Below the pieces are notes generated by a model. That model saw only the letters and a list, made by a program, of their open reading frames with translations. It ran no database searches and had not been told where the DNA came from. 64,000 nucleotides of DNA from Diploscapter coronatus (lineage: Eukaryota; Nematoda; Chromadorea; Rhabditida; Rhabditidae), in contig OZ038423.1 in NCBI GenBank assembly GCA_964036155.1, positions 56,745,249-56,809,248 of the forward strand, read 5' to 3'. A program made the position numbers and the translations under genes. How positions within the stretch are numbered: position 1 is the first letter of the stretch; every line of letters begins with the position of its first letter. This document shows positions 46,669 through 59,500 of this stretch, one piece after another.

Positions 46669-47934
46669 CCGTTTATTAGTCTAAACCAATTGTCCCAGAT
46701 CTCTGAATTCGGGATATTCGCAGATCAACAATATAATTTCGACTGGTAACTTGGCTAGCATCTTTGTTAAAAGACCTAAACAATCACCATAGTATTATTT
46801 CAAAATGGAAGTAGTAAAAGAGTTGATTGAATGAGAAAGTCTGGGATTAATAAGTTTGAAATTGATCATTGAAGAAAGGAGAATGGAACTACTGAATTGA
46901 TGTATCGCAATATTTATCAGACTAACAATCGATTCCTAAAACTTGAAGATACGCGCTGAAATATGTAACAAATATGGTTGAAGGTAGATGTAGAGGTTGT
47001 CAGACAATGATTCGCAGTACACGATGCTTTGTTTTGTCCCCTTCCCCTTTTCGCCCCGCCCACTTCTGCAATGCGCAGACGCGAAAGGGAGAGAAAAAGC
47101 GATGAAAAGGAGCGAAAAGCGAAAAAAGGAGAGGAATTTATTGCCGATCAGGAAAACGCAATTAAAGCAGTAAAAAAGTGAATTACACCCAACTCTTATT
47201 CAAATATCAAAATAGAAGCAATTTCTGAAATTTTGAGACCGAACACATAGGAACTCGTCAGGAGAAGCGCTCGGGGAAGGCCGGAATATCAGGGACGCGA
47301 TTTTTCTATTAAAATTGTCCAATTTCTGCTAAAATCTTTTATGGCAAACGTTTTCTTCTTTGTACCTCCGAAATTGACAATCGTCAAAATTAAGACTTTC
47401 GACCCCACCTAGCCTCGCTCACTTTAGGGGGTGTGATCTAATTTCCACTTTTATGATTAGGGCTCTAGGGGGTATCCAACGGTACCACCCATACCAGGCT
47501 CGATGGACTTTTTAGCCTGTGCCGAGCCATCCTTAGTTTTCTGTTCGTCTTAGAAATGCCTCTTAAAGTAATTTAGTGTTCACGAATCTCGTGAGCTTCA
47601 TAAGTGTGCAACTAAAAATAAGAGCACCTGAATTTTAATTCGATAACTGAAATGCTTGTTCACACCATCTTGAACAAATCGGTTCGCGCATCATCGAAAA
47701 TCTCGCAAATTAAAAACTATCATCAAAACTGGAAAGAAAATAACAAAGGTAGGTTTAAAGTATCGAAAGCACGGTGGTTATTTTCAAGCAAGTTTGTAGA
47801 AATTAAGTCCAAAAGTGATTATAGCCAACAATCATTTATTGAAAACACAACAAAGAAAACGAATAATTTGAAAATGAGGGGTTGGTGGAAAGTTTGGAGT
47901 TGAGTTGGCGTGTCGGCCCATCAGATGCAAGCTC
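46669..47934. other. Intergenic region between kelch gene and rpl-6
   Basis: This should contain the kelch promoter and the rpl-6 3'UTR, with AATAAA on the minus strand at 47835-47840. GC-richer blocks lie at 47030-47120 (purine-rich) and 47390-47540. The second has partial self-complementarity (AGGCTCGATGG against GCCGAGCCATCC), but I could not define element ends. The plus-strand ORF at 47652-47903 overlaps the UTR region and looks spurious. Confidence 0.4.
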
Positions 47935-49855
47935 TTAGAACTTGATCTGGTGAGGCAACTGACCCTTGCGGATGCCGAACCTGCAAATTAAAATGATATT
48001 TTCGGGAGATAAAAACAATTATCTTTGAGATAGAGAAGTGAATTATTTTGAGTCTGTACTCGAGTTTTTCATTTTTATGATTTGCAAACTTCTATCCATT
48101 TTGAAGATCAAATTTTGCTGATGCATAAACATGACTGATTATTCTGATTTTATTTTCCCACCTGCTAGCGAGATATCCTTGGAGCTGTTTGGCGTCGGAG
48201 TGCTTCTTGATGGCGGCGAGGATGTTCGCGTCCACCGCCTTCTGGTCAGTTTTCCTCTGCTCGTTCACCTGGAAAGTTCAATAGTTTGACTATTTTTGAA
48301 AATCCTTTCTCTAGATTTCAACAATTGACTTATCAAGATTAAAAATATTAATTTTTGATAAAAAGTAAGATTAACCTTGTACTCCGTCTTGCCCGACGCG
48401 AAAATGTCCTCGCCCTTCTTGGCGACCACCGTCTTCCTCTTGAAGTAGTCGTCATTGATGTGGTCGGGGATCTGCGAATAAAACCGATATTTTTTAAATA
48501 AATTTTTTTAATATCTTTCAACATGTGGCCATTTCCTACTTTTATCATGTTATCAAGTGGCACATTTATAAAATTTACCCTTACTTTTTCCTCATCATAT
48601 GCTTGTTTTAAAATTATCCCATTCGTTTTCCACCTTTATCCTTTTTTGTTGATATTTTTCTACATCCCACCCATTTTCGTCCCTATCCCTCCTTGATCAC
48701 GTATTTTCAACTACCTTGACACCGGAGACATCGACGCGGGTGCTCGTGGCGATGACGAATGCCTGAGCAATCCTCCTCAGTGGGAAACTGTTCAGCGAGT
48801 GGGGGCCTGAAAATTTAAAATTTAGAGAACAAATATTTTAGGCAAGTTTCAAAGATTTAATATATTTACCAGAAAGATCTTTTCGTTTTGATAGCGATTC
48901 CAACGAAAATAAAATATAAATTTTAGAATCAAGATATTACAAGTTTCTAATTATTGAGAACGAGTTTTCCTTTCATAGCTCATACATGATACTTTGCAAA
49001 ACTTCGAAGAAAGCTTCCAGGTTTTGTTAGGATGAATTAATGATAAAAAAGGAACCCTGGGAACTTTTCAAACAATATTTTTGCCCAGGAAGCATTTGCC
49101 GTACCAGTGCAGAGAAGGAGGCCGGACTTTTGGAGCTGCTTGAGGAAGATGACGCGCTTGCCCTTATGACGGCCGGCCAGCACGATCAGGATCGTTCCGG
49201 GCACCAGAGATTTGCGGAGAGGAACCTGAAAAATAGGAAATTGATCTTTTTTGGGAAGTTCGATATCTTTTTAGTGTTTATTTTATTTTTTTCGATGTAG
49301 GAAGATAGTGAAACTAGCCAATTATCGACTAAACTAACTAGCAAAATAGTCCACTCTTTGCTATGGCGCTGAAATTATTAAGATCAACCATTTAGAGAGA
49401 ATTGACCTAGGCCAATCAGCGCGAATAATAACGAGTAGATTTTCGTTTTGAAATTTCACGACTTGTTCAATATTTTTCTTCGGATTTTGCATTTCCTACC
49501 CTCTTGGGAGATCCACGCTTGAACTTGGCGGCGGAAGCCTGGAGAGTGGGCCATTTCTGAAAAGAAAACTTTAAGAATGCACTTTGGGTCGAAAATTTCG
49601 AACTCCCGAAACTCGTCTTTTACCTGGTTAACCTTCTTGGGGGCCTTCTTGCCATCCTTGGCGCCTTTAGCCTTGGCAGGTGCGGCGGTTTTCTTGCCCT
49701 TCTAAAAAATTTAGAAATTAGAAGAAAAACTGCAAAACTTGAAAATTCTCGAGTTATTTGTTTTTTACCTGAGTGCGGAATCTAGCCGCCGAGAAGCGCA
49801 AAATTCCCGGAGCCAAGTCGAAAGAGCGACTCACCACACGCTTGTAGTGCACCAT
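47935..49855 (-). CDS. rpl-6: 60S ribosomal protein eL6
   Basis: Eight exons (49769-49855, 49624-49701, 49500-49556, 49105-49225, 48715-48806, 48376-48471, 48162-48268, 47935-47980) encode 227 residues. Key matches to eL6 are [80 protein letters not shown] and the end [20 protein letters not shown]. The N-terminus has the Lys/Ala-rich extension typical of the protein. Codons are strongly biased (AAG, GCC, CTC), as expected for a highly expressed gene. The ATG follows directly after TTCTTCCAG, so trans-splicing of a spliced leader right at the start is likely. Confidence 0.97.
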
Positions 49856-50557
49856 CTGGAAGAATATCAATTTTTGAAATTCTCGAGAAAAAAATATGAA
49901 ATTCACGAGGCAAGTTCGAAAAATCGCGGGGATTTAGGAAAATGTTAGGCCGAAAACTAGCAAATTTGATCAATTTCAAGAAGATTTAGATATTTTATAG
50001 AGGAATGCAAATTTCAAGCTTCAGAAAGAAATTAGAAAAGCAAAGTCCCGAAAGAGTTGTCAAATTCAAAGCCCACAAGTCCCTAAAATCGGCAATGACC
50101 AGGCCAAATCTGGGTTGGAAAGGTCGCTAACTACCGGGCCAATTTCGTAGCCTAATTATCCGAAGAGTTAATTACCCCGACTATATAAAAATTGAAAATT
50201 TTGGCGAAAAATGGAAATTTTGTCCTAAAATGTTGGTGGGTCTTGGTGTGAAAATGGCGTGAGTACAGTGTAAAAGCGGGGCCACGCCCAACTGAAAGGA
50301 GGCGAGGAAATCGATTTTCGGTTATTTCTCGCTGGAGTTGGTGTCACTGCGCGTGTTTTTCGCACAAACGGTGGTCCTCTCCAGTTATCCGTCGCCAAAT
50401 CGTTCAAAGGATTTTCTGAAGGATTCGCCACGTCATTCCCCCATCGTCGTCCGGATTCTGAAGCCGACCTATTCACGACGTCAAATCAGAAGGATTCCTC
50501 TGACATACGAAAACCAGTTTTTCATTTCTCCTCCGATTTTTGAAATTTTGAACAAGA
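49856..50557. promoter_or_regulatory. Divergent promoter region, rpl-6 / PIR-1-like gene
   Basis: The 702-bp spacer separates two divergent starts. The segment 50260-50500 is GC-richer than normal intergenic DNA here and is open in more than one frame on both strands, but no splice-compatible model was found. It may be promoter or 5' leader sequence for either gene. Confidence 0.4.
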
Positions 50558-52988
50558 ATGGTTCGCGTATGCAGAGTGGTACCGAAAGAGTGAGACTTTT
50601 CAATAATTTTTACCGAATAATTTTATGCAAATTTTTCGGTTTCAAGATGTTGTGATTTCTGTATTTTTTCCAATTATCCCCTCATTTGTCACTATTTTTC
50701 TTCAAAATGCTCTTTCCAACGAAACTTTATCCCCGTCATATTTTCTTCAAAGTTTCCTGTCTCCACGATAATTGTTTTCATTCTTTCTTATCCACAGTCG
50801 CTTTATACGGGTTTTCGGTAAGACGGGATACTTGTGGCTCTATTTTCTCTAGTATCCCTACCGTGACCCGGAAAGGTGGCGATTTTAGCTTCAAATATTC
50901 AGGGAGATTCGATATTTGTCAAGTGCCTTTCAGATATAATTATTTTTGGCTTGATTACGGTGATTATGCTAATTTTAGATGGACCAAGTATCCCGCGGTT
51001 GGAACGGTGATTCCGCTGACGCGGTTCATCGTCTTCAAGACGCCGCTGAACGACAAACTGCTCAACAGACTCCCCGAGGAGCAACACTTCAATTTGAATG
51101 ACCTCTTCAGGATTGTGGGTTTTTCTTTTTAATTAATTGAAAAGCTCTTGAAATTAGAAAATTTTAAATAGCAAGTTCAGGATTGTGGGCTTTCTATCTA
51201 TCTGCTTTTATTCAATTTTTGAACCTTATTGCGAAAGTTAAAACTTGAAATTAAAAGAAAAAAATCCTTCCAGCTGGCGGAGCGTGATCAGCGTCTCGGC
51301 CTTGTCGTGGACCTGACGGACACGGACCGGTACTATGATAAACGGGACGTCGAGGGCATGTGCATCGAGTACGAGAAGATCAACTGTCCTGGACGAGGGT
51401 ATTTTTCCTATAATAATTTTATATGAACTCCCTCTTGTAGTATTGCTCCTACCTTTACTTTCCGAGTTTTGTAGTTTTGACATTTTCTATAAAATAGTAC
51501 GAGATAGGAAAGAGATGAAACTTCCAATGTGTAAGGCTAAAGAAAGGATAAAATAAAATAATTAAAAAAAAAAAACGAGGAATCAACATGAAAATGTTTC
51601 TCGAATTATTTTTTTTTTATTTTCAGATTCATCGAACGCGAAGAGTGTGTCGAGCAATTCAATGCCGCCATTCAGAAGTACATCGATCGTTGCGATGATC
51701 CGAGTAAATTTGTTGAAATTTAAAGAAATAAAATTAAAAGAGACAAATTTCGAAGAAAATTATGTAATTGTCATTTTTCTAAAATTAAATTGGCAGAAGC
51801 CCTGATCGGCGTCCACTGCACACACGGCATCAATCGAAGCGGCTACTTGGTCTGCCGATTCCTGATCGAGAGACTGGGATGGAGCTCGCACGAAGCTATT
51901 GATGGTGATTTTTTATTATCTTTATTTTTAAAAACTTTTTAATTTGTATTTTCTAGCCTTCGAAAAAGCCCGAGGATGTGGAATCGAAAAAGGCGCCTAC
52001 GTTCAGGCTCTGCACAAAGCCGCCAAGGAGTCGAGGATGAAGAAGTAAATTTTAAAATTTCGAAAAACAAGCTGAATCTCATTCTAACTTTGCTTCACAG
52101 ATTTAGGCACAAATGATAAATTAAATAGGAAAGTCTTAAAAATTAGAAAAAAAATACTTTTCTAGGCAAGCCGAATCGGATTCTGACTCGGAAAGGAAGA
52201 AGAAGAACAAGAAAAGGAAGAGGGACAAGGAAAGCTACGAGAGCTCGAGTGCCGCAAAACAAGTGGGCGCCATGATTCAACAGTTCATCGGGCAACTTGG
52301 GCAGAAGGTTGGTTTATTTGGTTTGATTGTTTGAAAAGCGACAAAAAATGACCTAGACATTTTTGAACCAATAATGCAAGTTTCGAAACTTATTCAACCT
52401 ATTTGCTAAAATTCCAGGTCGATGCCACCTCGTCTGCTTACGGCATGTCGCCCAATCCTCTCAATGCTTTCGGTGGAATGCAGGCTGCAAATGGTGCTTA
52501 CGCATCGCCAAGTCAGCAATATGCCACGGCCTATAACAAACCCAGCTCGGCTAAGGTGATTTTTATTTTTTAGATCATTCTTTTCAAAAATTCTACTATT
52601 CTAGTTTTATAGCATTTTTAGGGTACTTTTTAATTTGGAAAGAATTGTTTCTGAAAATTTGAAAAGATTTTTATTTCAGAAATTCAAAACGGACAACACG
52701 CCCTCCCAAAAGTCCGTCTCACAAACCGACAGCCCCTACATGGAGGATGAGGAACTTGATGATGAGGAGGTTACTTTTTCAAAAAAACTTAGAAATTTTA
52801 AACCTTTCCAGGACTACGTCGAGGAGCCGATGACAGAATTCCCGGACCGGGTGATCGGCGGAGTGGTAGAGTCGTCTGCGCAAAAACGAAGGAAGAGACG
52901 CCAGAAAAAGCAGAAACTGCTCGAAGTGATGAAACGCGGCAATTTCCACGAAATCCAGCAGATGCGCGAGGAGTATCTTCAGTCCTAA
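50558..52988 (+). CDS. pir-1: PIR-1 / DUSP11-like RNA 5'-tri- and diphosphatase
   Basis: The family removes beta and gamma phosphates from RNA 5' ends and in C. elegans works with Dicer in small-RNA pathways. A short exon 1 begins at 50558 (MVRV...; its donor is uncertain). Then come 50853-50875 (a 23-bp exon, YPYRDPE), 50979-51114, 51274-51398, 51627-51703, 51797-51904, 51957-52044, 52166-52307, 52418-52555, 52680-52769 and 52812-52988, about 370 residues. Splicing creates DPERWTKYPAVGTVIPLTRF (family: PDRW..Y..VG..I.GTRF). LGLVVDLTDTDRYYDKRD and the signature VHCTHGINRSGYLVCRF supply the catalytic Cys and Arg. A long tail (KKKNKKRKRDKE; QKRRKRRQKKQK) suggests nuclear targeting and is longer than in C. 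elegans PIR-1. The last intron (42 bp) is in frame and stop-free. AATAAA lies at 53031. Confidence 0.9.
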
Positions 52989-53596
52989 AAATATTAAAAT
53001 TTTTTAAAATCCGAATTTTTGGGGGTTAAAAATAAAAAAGTTGTCTTTCTAAAGATTCAGCTTTCAATATTGTGACATAGGCATACGATATCAAAATTTA
53101 TCATGAGATTTTATCCTTATTATCCCCTGAAAATCCGGATTTTCATACCTCCTTTTGAATCTATTGAAACTGCAAAATTTCAGTTTATTTATCTGATATC
53201 TTACTTTGATCTTTAAAAAAATCAACTTGTTGAACCTCTTTATATCATCTGTAAAATTATCTTTTTTATAAGTGGTTTATTCTTTGTGAAATTTTCAAGG
53301 TCTCTAAATTCGATGATTCATTTTTCCTTATTTTTTGAGTTGATAACCGCAAGGTGTCAGAAATCCCTGATTTAAGAGCCCAGATTTTATCCCTAGATGT
53401 CGATTTTTCCTATGCTTTTCTTGAGTTTTTTTTTTAAAGATTGTCTATTTTTTCGAAGGAGAAACGCGGTGCGTACGTGCAAAATAAACTGTATTCAATG
53501 AGGCTTGGTTGAATTTCATGGAAGTGATTTGGTTTTGGTCCAAAAATTACAAACATTTCGAGGGCTGACCTTTGAAAATTCGTGTTTTCAGGAAAA
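52989..53596. other. Spacer between PIR-1-like and APC4 genes
   Basis: The 608 bp separating these same-strand genes is well above the ~100 bp typical of nematode operons. It holds the PIR-1 poly(A) signal (53031-53036) and a TTTTCAG acceptor immediately before the APC4 start. Nothing else was recognised. Confidence 0.45.
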
Positions 53597-56500
53597 ATGA
53601 GCACCACGATAAAATTGAAATCGTCCATTCTACAGCATCAAAAGCGCATTTGCAAGAGTCGGTTTGAGGTTGACTAATTTTTGCCTTCATTTTCTTTAAT
53701 AACATGTTCAAAGAACTCGAAATAAGTTGAAAAATCGAAATTTTTAAAATTTGTGAAACATTAAAAATTTAGAATTTGAAAAAGTAGTTTGGTCTCAACC
53801 TCAGAGAAATACCAGAATATATATTTCAAGAATATAGTTTTCTGTAATTTTTCAAACTTACAAAACCAATTATTTAAAAATATTTTAACAAATGGGAGAT
53901 AAATAAGATGTTCCAGATCCACTGTTTCGCGCTATGCAGTCAGGCGGGTTTAATTGCTTTGGGCAGTCAGAAAGGCATCGTTGAGCTGATCCGCGAGGCC
54001 AAAATGACCATGTGCTGGCGGGTGGGGTTTTGAACAATTTAAAAAAAACCAAAGAATCGATGTTATGTAAAATTAAAATAATTATAAGCATTTTGAAAAT
54101 CTACAATTTATCAGGAAAAAAATGAAAGACTACTCTAGCGTCTCTGCGTATCTATAACTTCTGAAACAAATGAATTTGGAAACATTCAATTTCAAAGAAT
54201 TTCTTTAGGATTACGGGATCTCTGCAAATAAAAATATTTAAAATTTAATGAAAAACGCGATATTTTTCAGATAGACATCTCCCTGGTGTCGAAACCAGTC
54301 GGCGCGACCCCTTCAAAACTGCAGTGTTTGGAATTCTGTCCTGATGGAGAGGCCCTGATTGCGGCAACGAATGACGGTCTCTATCACATGATCCACGTAC
54401 CGTCAGGGACTGTTGTCATTACTCGCAAGTAGGCATTTACTATTATTACTATTTTCCATATCAAGCCTGGGAGCACTTGAGTCAGACTCAATAAATATAC
54501 GGGTATTGAGGAGGTAGGTCGCAGAGGAATTCTGACATAAGTCCTCCCTTCTTAGGTCTGTTCATATTTATGAGCATCAAATATCATAAACTGGAACTGT
54601 CGAATTTTTTGAGATATGAGATCTTTGAAATTTACTCTAAAATGGACTATTCACGCACCGTCTGAAAATGTTGCTATTACTGGGAAGTAGAGATTGTTTT
54701 TATTTGCAACCAATGAAACAACGTCATTAAAATCGTCTAATTTCTTTCAATAGATGATCTTTGAAGCATACGTTACGAGATATGAAATTCTACAAACTTT
54801 TGATTAGTTTTTATTTCGTATGTTTCAAGGTTTATTCATATTTGGCAATTTCCTGGACAGCTTATTAGCAAATGTTGTAACTTCCGGTTACTTGATGACG
54901 CATTTTTCTACACGCACAAAAATAAACGAATGTGCATTACAAACTACCCGTTGTTTTACGGACTTATAAAAGAGAGTAAAGAGGATGCGCGAGCCAATGA
55001 ACAAATTTGATATGCTCATTTCCTTATTTTTGCGCGTTTAAGAAATGCGTCACTTCTCATTATCGTCAGGTAGTCGAAATTTCACAATAGTTCGAGCTTT
55101 CAAATTAGCAAAACCTCAAAATTTCTATTTCCAGAGCCGGTGATGGTGCGATTACGCAGGCTCGCTGGAGTAGCTCCGTTATTTCTGGAATGGAACGACA
55201 AAACTCTGCCAATTCTTATGAACTGAGCCTGGAAGAAAGAGCAGGGATTAGCGTGGAGAAACTGGCGAGGGTAGGAAAATTCATTTATCTAAATTTTTCT
55301 TTTTTCTATATAAATTATATATTTTTAGTGGATTTTATTTTTTTTCCGGAAAATCGGATTTTTTCAGATTCCCAATGTCGAAGGCGCTGAAGAAAAGAAG
55401 CGTTCTGAATGGAAAGACGAGTATATCGTTTCGCTCTACGAAAATCACATCAAACACACGATTCTTTCGCTCATCACGGATTCACTTACCGTAATCCTTT
55501 ATGCTAATTTTACTTGCTTATTTTTAGTTTCAGGTCTGGGTGGTCGCCTCAGGAGTCATGACTTTGACTGTACTTGACATTGAGGATTTACTGAGTAAAC
55601 TTTCGATTTTTTAAACTTGGTTTCAGTCAATGACTTAAAAAAACAATTTCCAGAAAATATTCCAATTTTTAAGGATTACTGTCTTTTTTCAGAGCGCAAT
55701 AAGCTGCCTTTGTTCGTATGCAGCATTTACGACGCGATGTATTCGCCGGAATTGAACGGTCTCGTCATTTCCTGCTTTTCTCAGGGAAATCAACCCAAAT
55801 GTGGAGAGCATGGGGTTAGAGTTTTCAGTTTTTCTCTTCCGAATAGTTGGATTCTTTAAATTCGTTTAGAGAAATGGACTTTCAAAAAGAATTTTTTAAG
55901 GGAAAATGGATTTCTAGAAATTTTTCAGAAAATATTGTTTTTAGAAATTCGGCCTCCCTACCTTACCAAACGATGCGAAAGCCGCCTCTCAAACGCACGT
56001 GGTCCTCGTCAATTTGAAGATCGTTGAGTCACAAATGCTCTGGACGGTGGTTGGAAGGTAAAATTTTCAACATGTTCTTTGTTTTGTGGTCTCTTCTGGA
56101 ATAAAATGATAGAATTGGAAAACATAAATTTCCCTTTTCGAATATGTTTCGCTTTCAATTCATATCAAGTTTTAAGCATCTCTAAACAATCCCGTTGTTA
56201 GCGACAATTTGTTTCCAAATAAAACTTTCCAGATTCATCAAGCTCACGAATAGCTTTATGCAATTGGAGAGGATTTTCGAGGCTGTGAAAAAGCACTGGG
56301 AAGGCGGGGCTCAGTCGAATACCGGGTGTAAGGTGTGCAAATTTAACTTGCATAAGAATTGCTCTATTTGTGAAATTAAAAAAGAAAGTTCTAAATTCCA
56401 ATTTTGCAAGAAAAATAATTTACTTTCTGAAGATGTTTTTTCGTGCAGAAGTGATTTGGCCCTATTTTACGGTTTCAGAAAGGTCTTTCAATTCTGGACA

Positions 56501-59500
56501 CGACCAACCGAGACGTTCTGGTTCACCTCGGGCCCTGTTTGGTGACGACCATTTTGTCAGGTAAATTTGTACCCTATTTTCCAAGAACTAAGATTATCTT
56601 TGATTTGAAAAAAGTAGAAATTTGATTACAGGAGAATGCGGTCCGAGGGCGACGAATCAATTCTGTTCCGGAGACAGCGATCAGAGATTCTCGCAGCTAA
56701 GGGAGTTCGCTGAAAAGACTTTCACGTGAGACTAGCAAAATTTAAATTTTCTAAAAATATTCGAAAGTTATACAGCTAAATGTCAAGAAAAGCTGTATAA
56801 AATGAAGTTTAGAGGTACTATGACATTAACTTTATGTAGAGATAAGTCTCTGCAAGTTTAAAAAAGTTATTAAAGAAAAGCTGCATTTATGAATTTTCAG
56901 GGAGGTAATTTCGATGATCCGCACCGACCTGGGCATGGTGTCTCGTCTCATCTCCTTTCAAACCTCTCAAATCTGCGCAGATCTTGACAATTTCGCCCAG
57001 AAATTCCAGGAGGTCGATCCGGAGTAAGCCATTTTCCTTCTTAATTCTCAAAATACGATATTCTCGCCTATTTTTAAATTATAGAGAAAATGCTAAAAAT
57101 TAACATATACAAGTCATTATGGCGTATTTTTATCTTGCATGTGTTTTTGTTTAATTTTGAGTTTTCAGGCAGTACCTGTTGCCAGTGTGCAACGAAGACG
57201 TGAATGTCTACCCGTACGGAGTGAAATCAAACGAGCTACGTTTGGGGGAGGAGGGTATGATTTTTATTTTTAAAGATTTTTTCTATTTGGATTTTTCAGT
57301 GAACCCGAACGACAATGCTCGTCTCGCTATTGGGCAAGAGCTTCTGAGCGCTGCTAACGGGTTAGCCCTGAAGATCGAGCAAATGTCCTACGTCTCGGTG
57401 GCCAATCTGTAAGATTTCTCGATTTTTATTTTTGCGAGCAAATTTAATAGTTAAAGAGGAATTGTGACTTAGAGCATGACATTTAACTTTACAAGAAAAT
57501 TTGTTGTTGGGAAAAAGCTGTTTTTAGAAGGAACCTGTCGAATTTGATTCGATGGTTGAACACTATGCCATTGCTCTATCGCGACACGAAAAACATGCTC
57601 AAAACGGACATCAATGCCAGGAGCAAACGATGCGAGATTGATGAATTGATAAGGGCAAGGAGTTTTGAAAATCTAGAGATATTTTTTCTGTAGAAAATTC
57701 GATGGAAAAATAATCGATCTTGAAGAAAAATAAAAGAAAATCGATTTCAGTACGTGATTTACGCGTTCGTCCGGGATCCCGAACTAAAGCAGTTCTACGA
57801 TTTGGCGCTTGAGGACGTGGACAAATTGCTGGAAGGAATCGATGAGCACTGCACCACGCCGACTAACATGGAGCCGGTAATTTCTATATCTTTGAAAATG
57901 ACCCTATTTCCTCAGAATCTAATCTTATTTAAATCACCCTAGCTCATCTTCACTATTTGAAAATCTATTTGATGTACAGGATATGAGTTTTTATCTGAGG
58001 AAACTTATTCTTCTATTGTATTTTAATTTTAATTTTCAGGATCAAAAATGGTCCTACTCTAAATCGAAAGTCAGTCCTATGGATCTCAGTGAAATGTAAG
58101 AATTTTTTTCGAAAAAAATAGAAAAAAGTTGAATTTCAGGAAATCTGGAGAAGCCCTTTCGAAGCTGGTAGCTTTATCGCAGAAATACGATCAATATCCG
58201 AGCAGGGACGGCGAGATGCCGAACGGCACTTTCTCCAAACATAAACATGATTGTGTAAGTTTCTATTTTTAAATTAGTGATCTAAAAATTAGAATATTTT
58301 ACCTACTTTTTAATTTCTTTCAAAAATCCGAATTTTCAAAGTATGAGCATGGTTGTATGAGTTTAAAACTACAGTAACTTTAAAAGATGTCAAAATATCA
58401 TAATTTCTAAATTGTGGAGAGAACAAGACATTTCCAAAGTGATCCTAATTTTAACAATCATTTTTTCCTATTTACAAAAAGCATTTCCAGGTCTCCTCTT
58501 TCTTCTGCCCTAAACTCGATGAAAATTGCATTGAACTACTCGAGAAAACCTGGCCCTGGGACGAGAACTACCCAAGGATCAATGGTCTTAATTTTTCAAT
58601 AAAAAATAGGAAATTTGAAATTTTTCAGATTTGGAGTCCTTCAAGAAAGCCGGCCTGAAAAAGTGCATTGACAACATTTCCTCGGTGCTTTCGAAGGTCG
58701 AAAGGGTGCTTGAGAATTTCACCGATCCTAAATTGGTAGGATTTTTTGTCTAATTTTTAGTATTACTTCTGGGATTTTTAATTTAGGTTTGGATGTGTGA
58801 AATCGCTTCCGATATGAAACACTTGGGATTCGAGACTTTTCGAATGGAAATTGTTTCAGGTTTTCAAAATTAAAAAAACAAAAAACATCATTTTTAAGGA
58901 AAAATAAGAAGTTAAAAGAGATGTTTGAAAATCAGGTCTAGAGAGAACTTATGTCAGGATGCCTCTGCGACCTACCCTCTAATAGTTCCTTCAGTCTTGT
59001 ATCTCTAGCCTTGAATTTTCAAAAAATATTCTCCATTCTTGATGAAGTCATGAAGTAAATATCGCTCTTGCGACCTACCCCCGTATATTTATTGTCTGGC
59101 TTAAATGCCCCCGAGGTCTGAAAAAACATCGAATCTTCAGAGGACCGCATCCATTTGGTCGGAGTCCATTCGACTTACCTGCACTCCCTTTTGATCACCC
59201 CATCAGACGAACAAGACCCAATCAAGGAAATTGCCGTCTGGGAGGTTAAGGTAAAATTTCCCATTGTCTAGGTGTGACTAAACATGCGTAATTTCATCTA
59301 ATTCATCGTTATTTTAAAACATGATTTTAAAAAGATATTTCTGAAATATCGAATTTATGTTTTGCAGATTGACATTTTCCTAGCTTGAGGAATTTATGAT
59401 TTGTTTGAAACGTATTCTGAACATCTCATACAAACCGTCTTTTAATATCTTTTGACTTTAGGATACGGCAGCCGAGCTATCTGAGGAGAAATCGAATGAA

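Noticed and set aside
47390..47560. Structured GC-rich block as a possible ncRNA
   Set aside because: There is partial self-complementarity only. No tRNA, snRNA or SRP signature and no promoter elements could be identified.
47652..47903. 83-codon plus-strand ORF downstream of rpl-6
   Set aside because: It lies over the rpl-6 3'UTR and poly(A) signal on the other strand and is Lys/Asn-rich noise.
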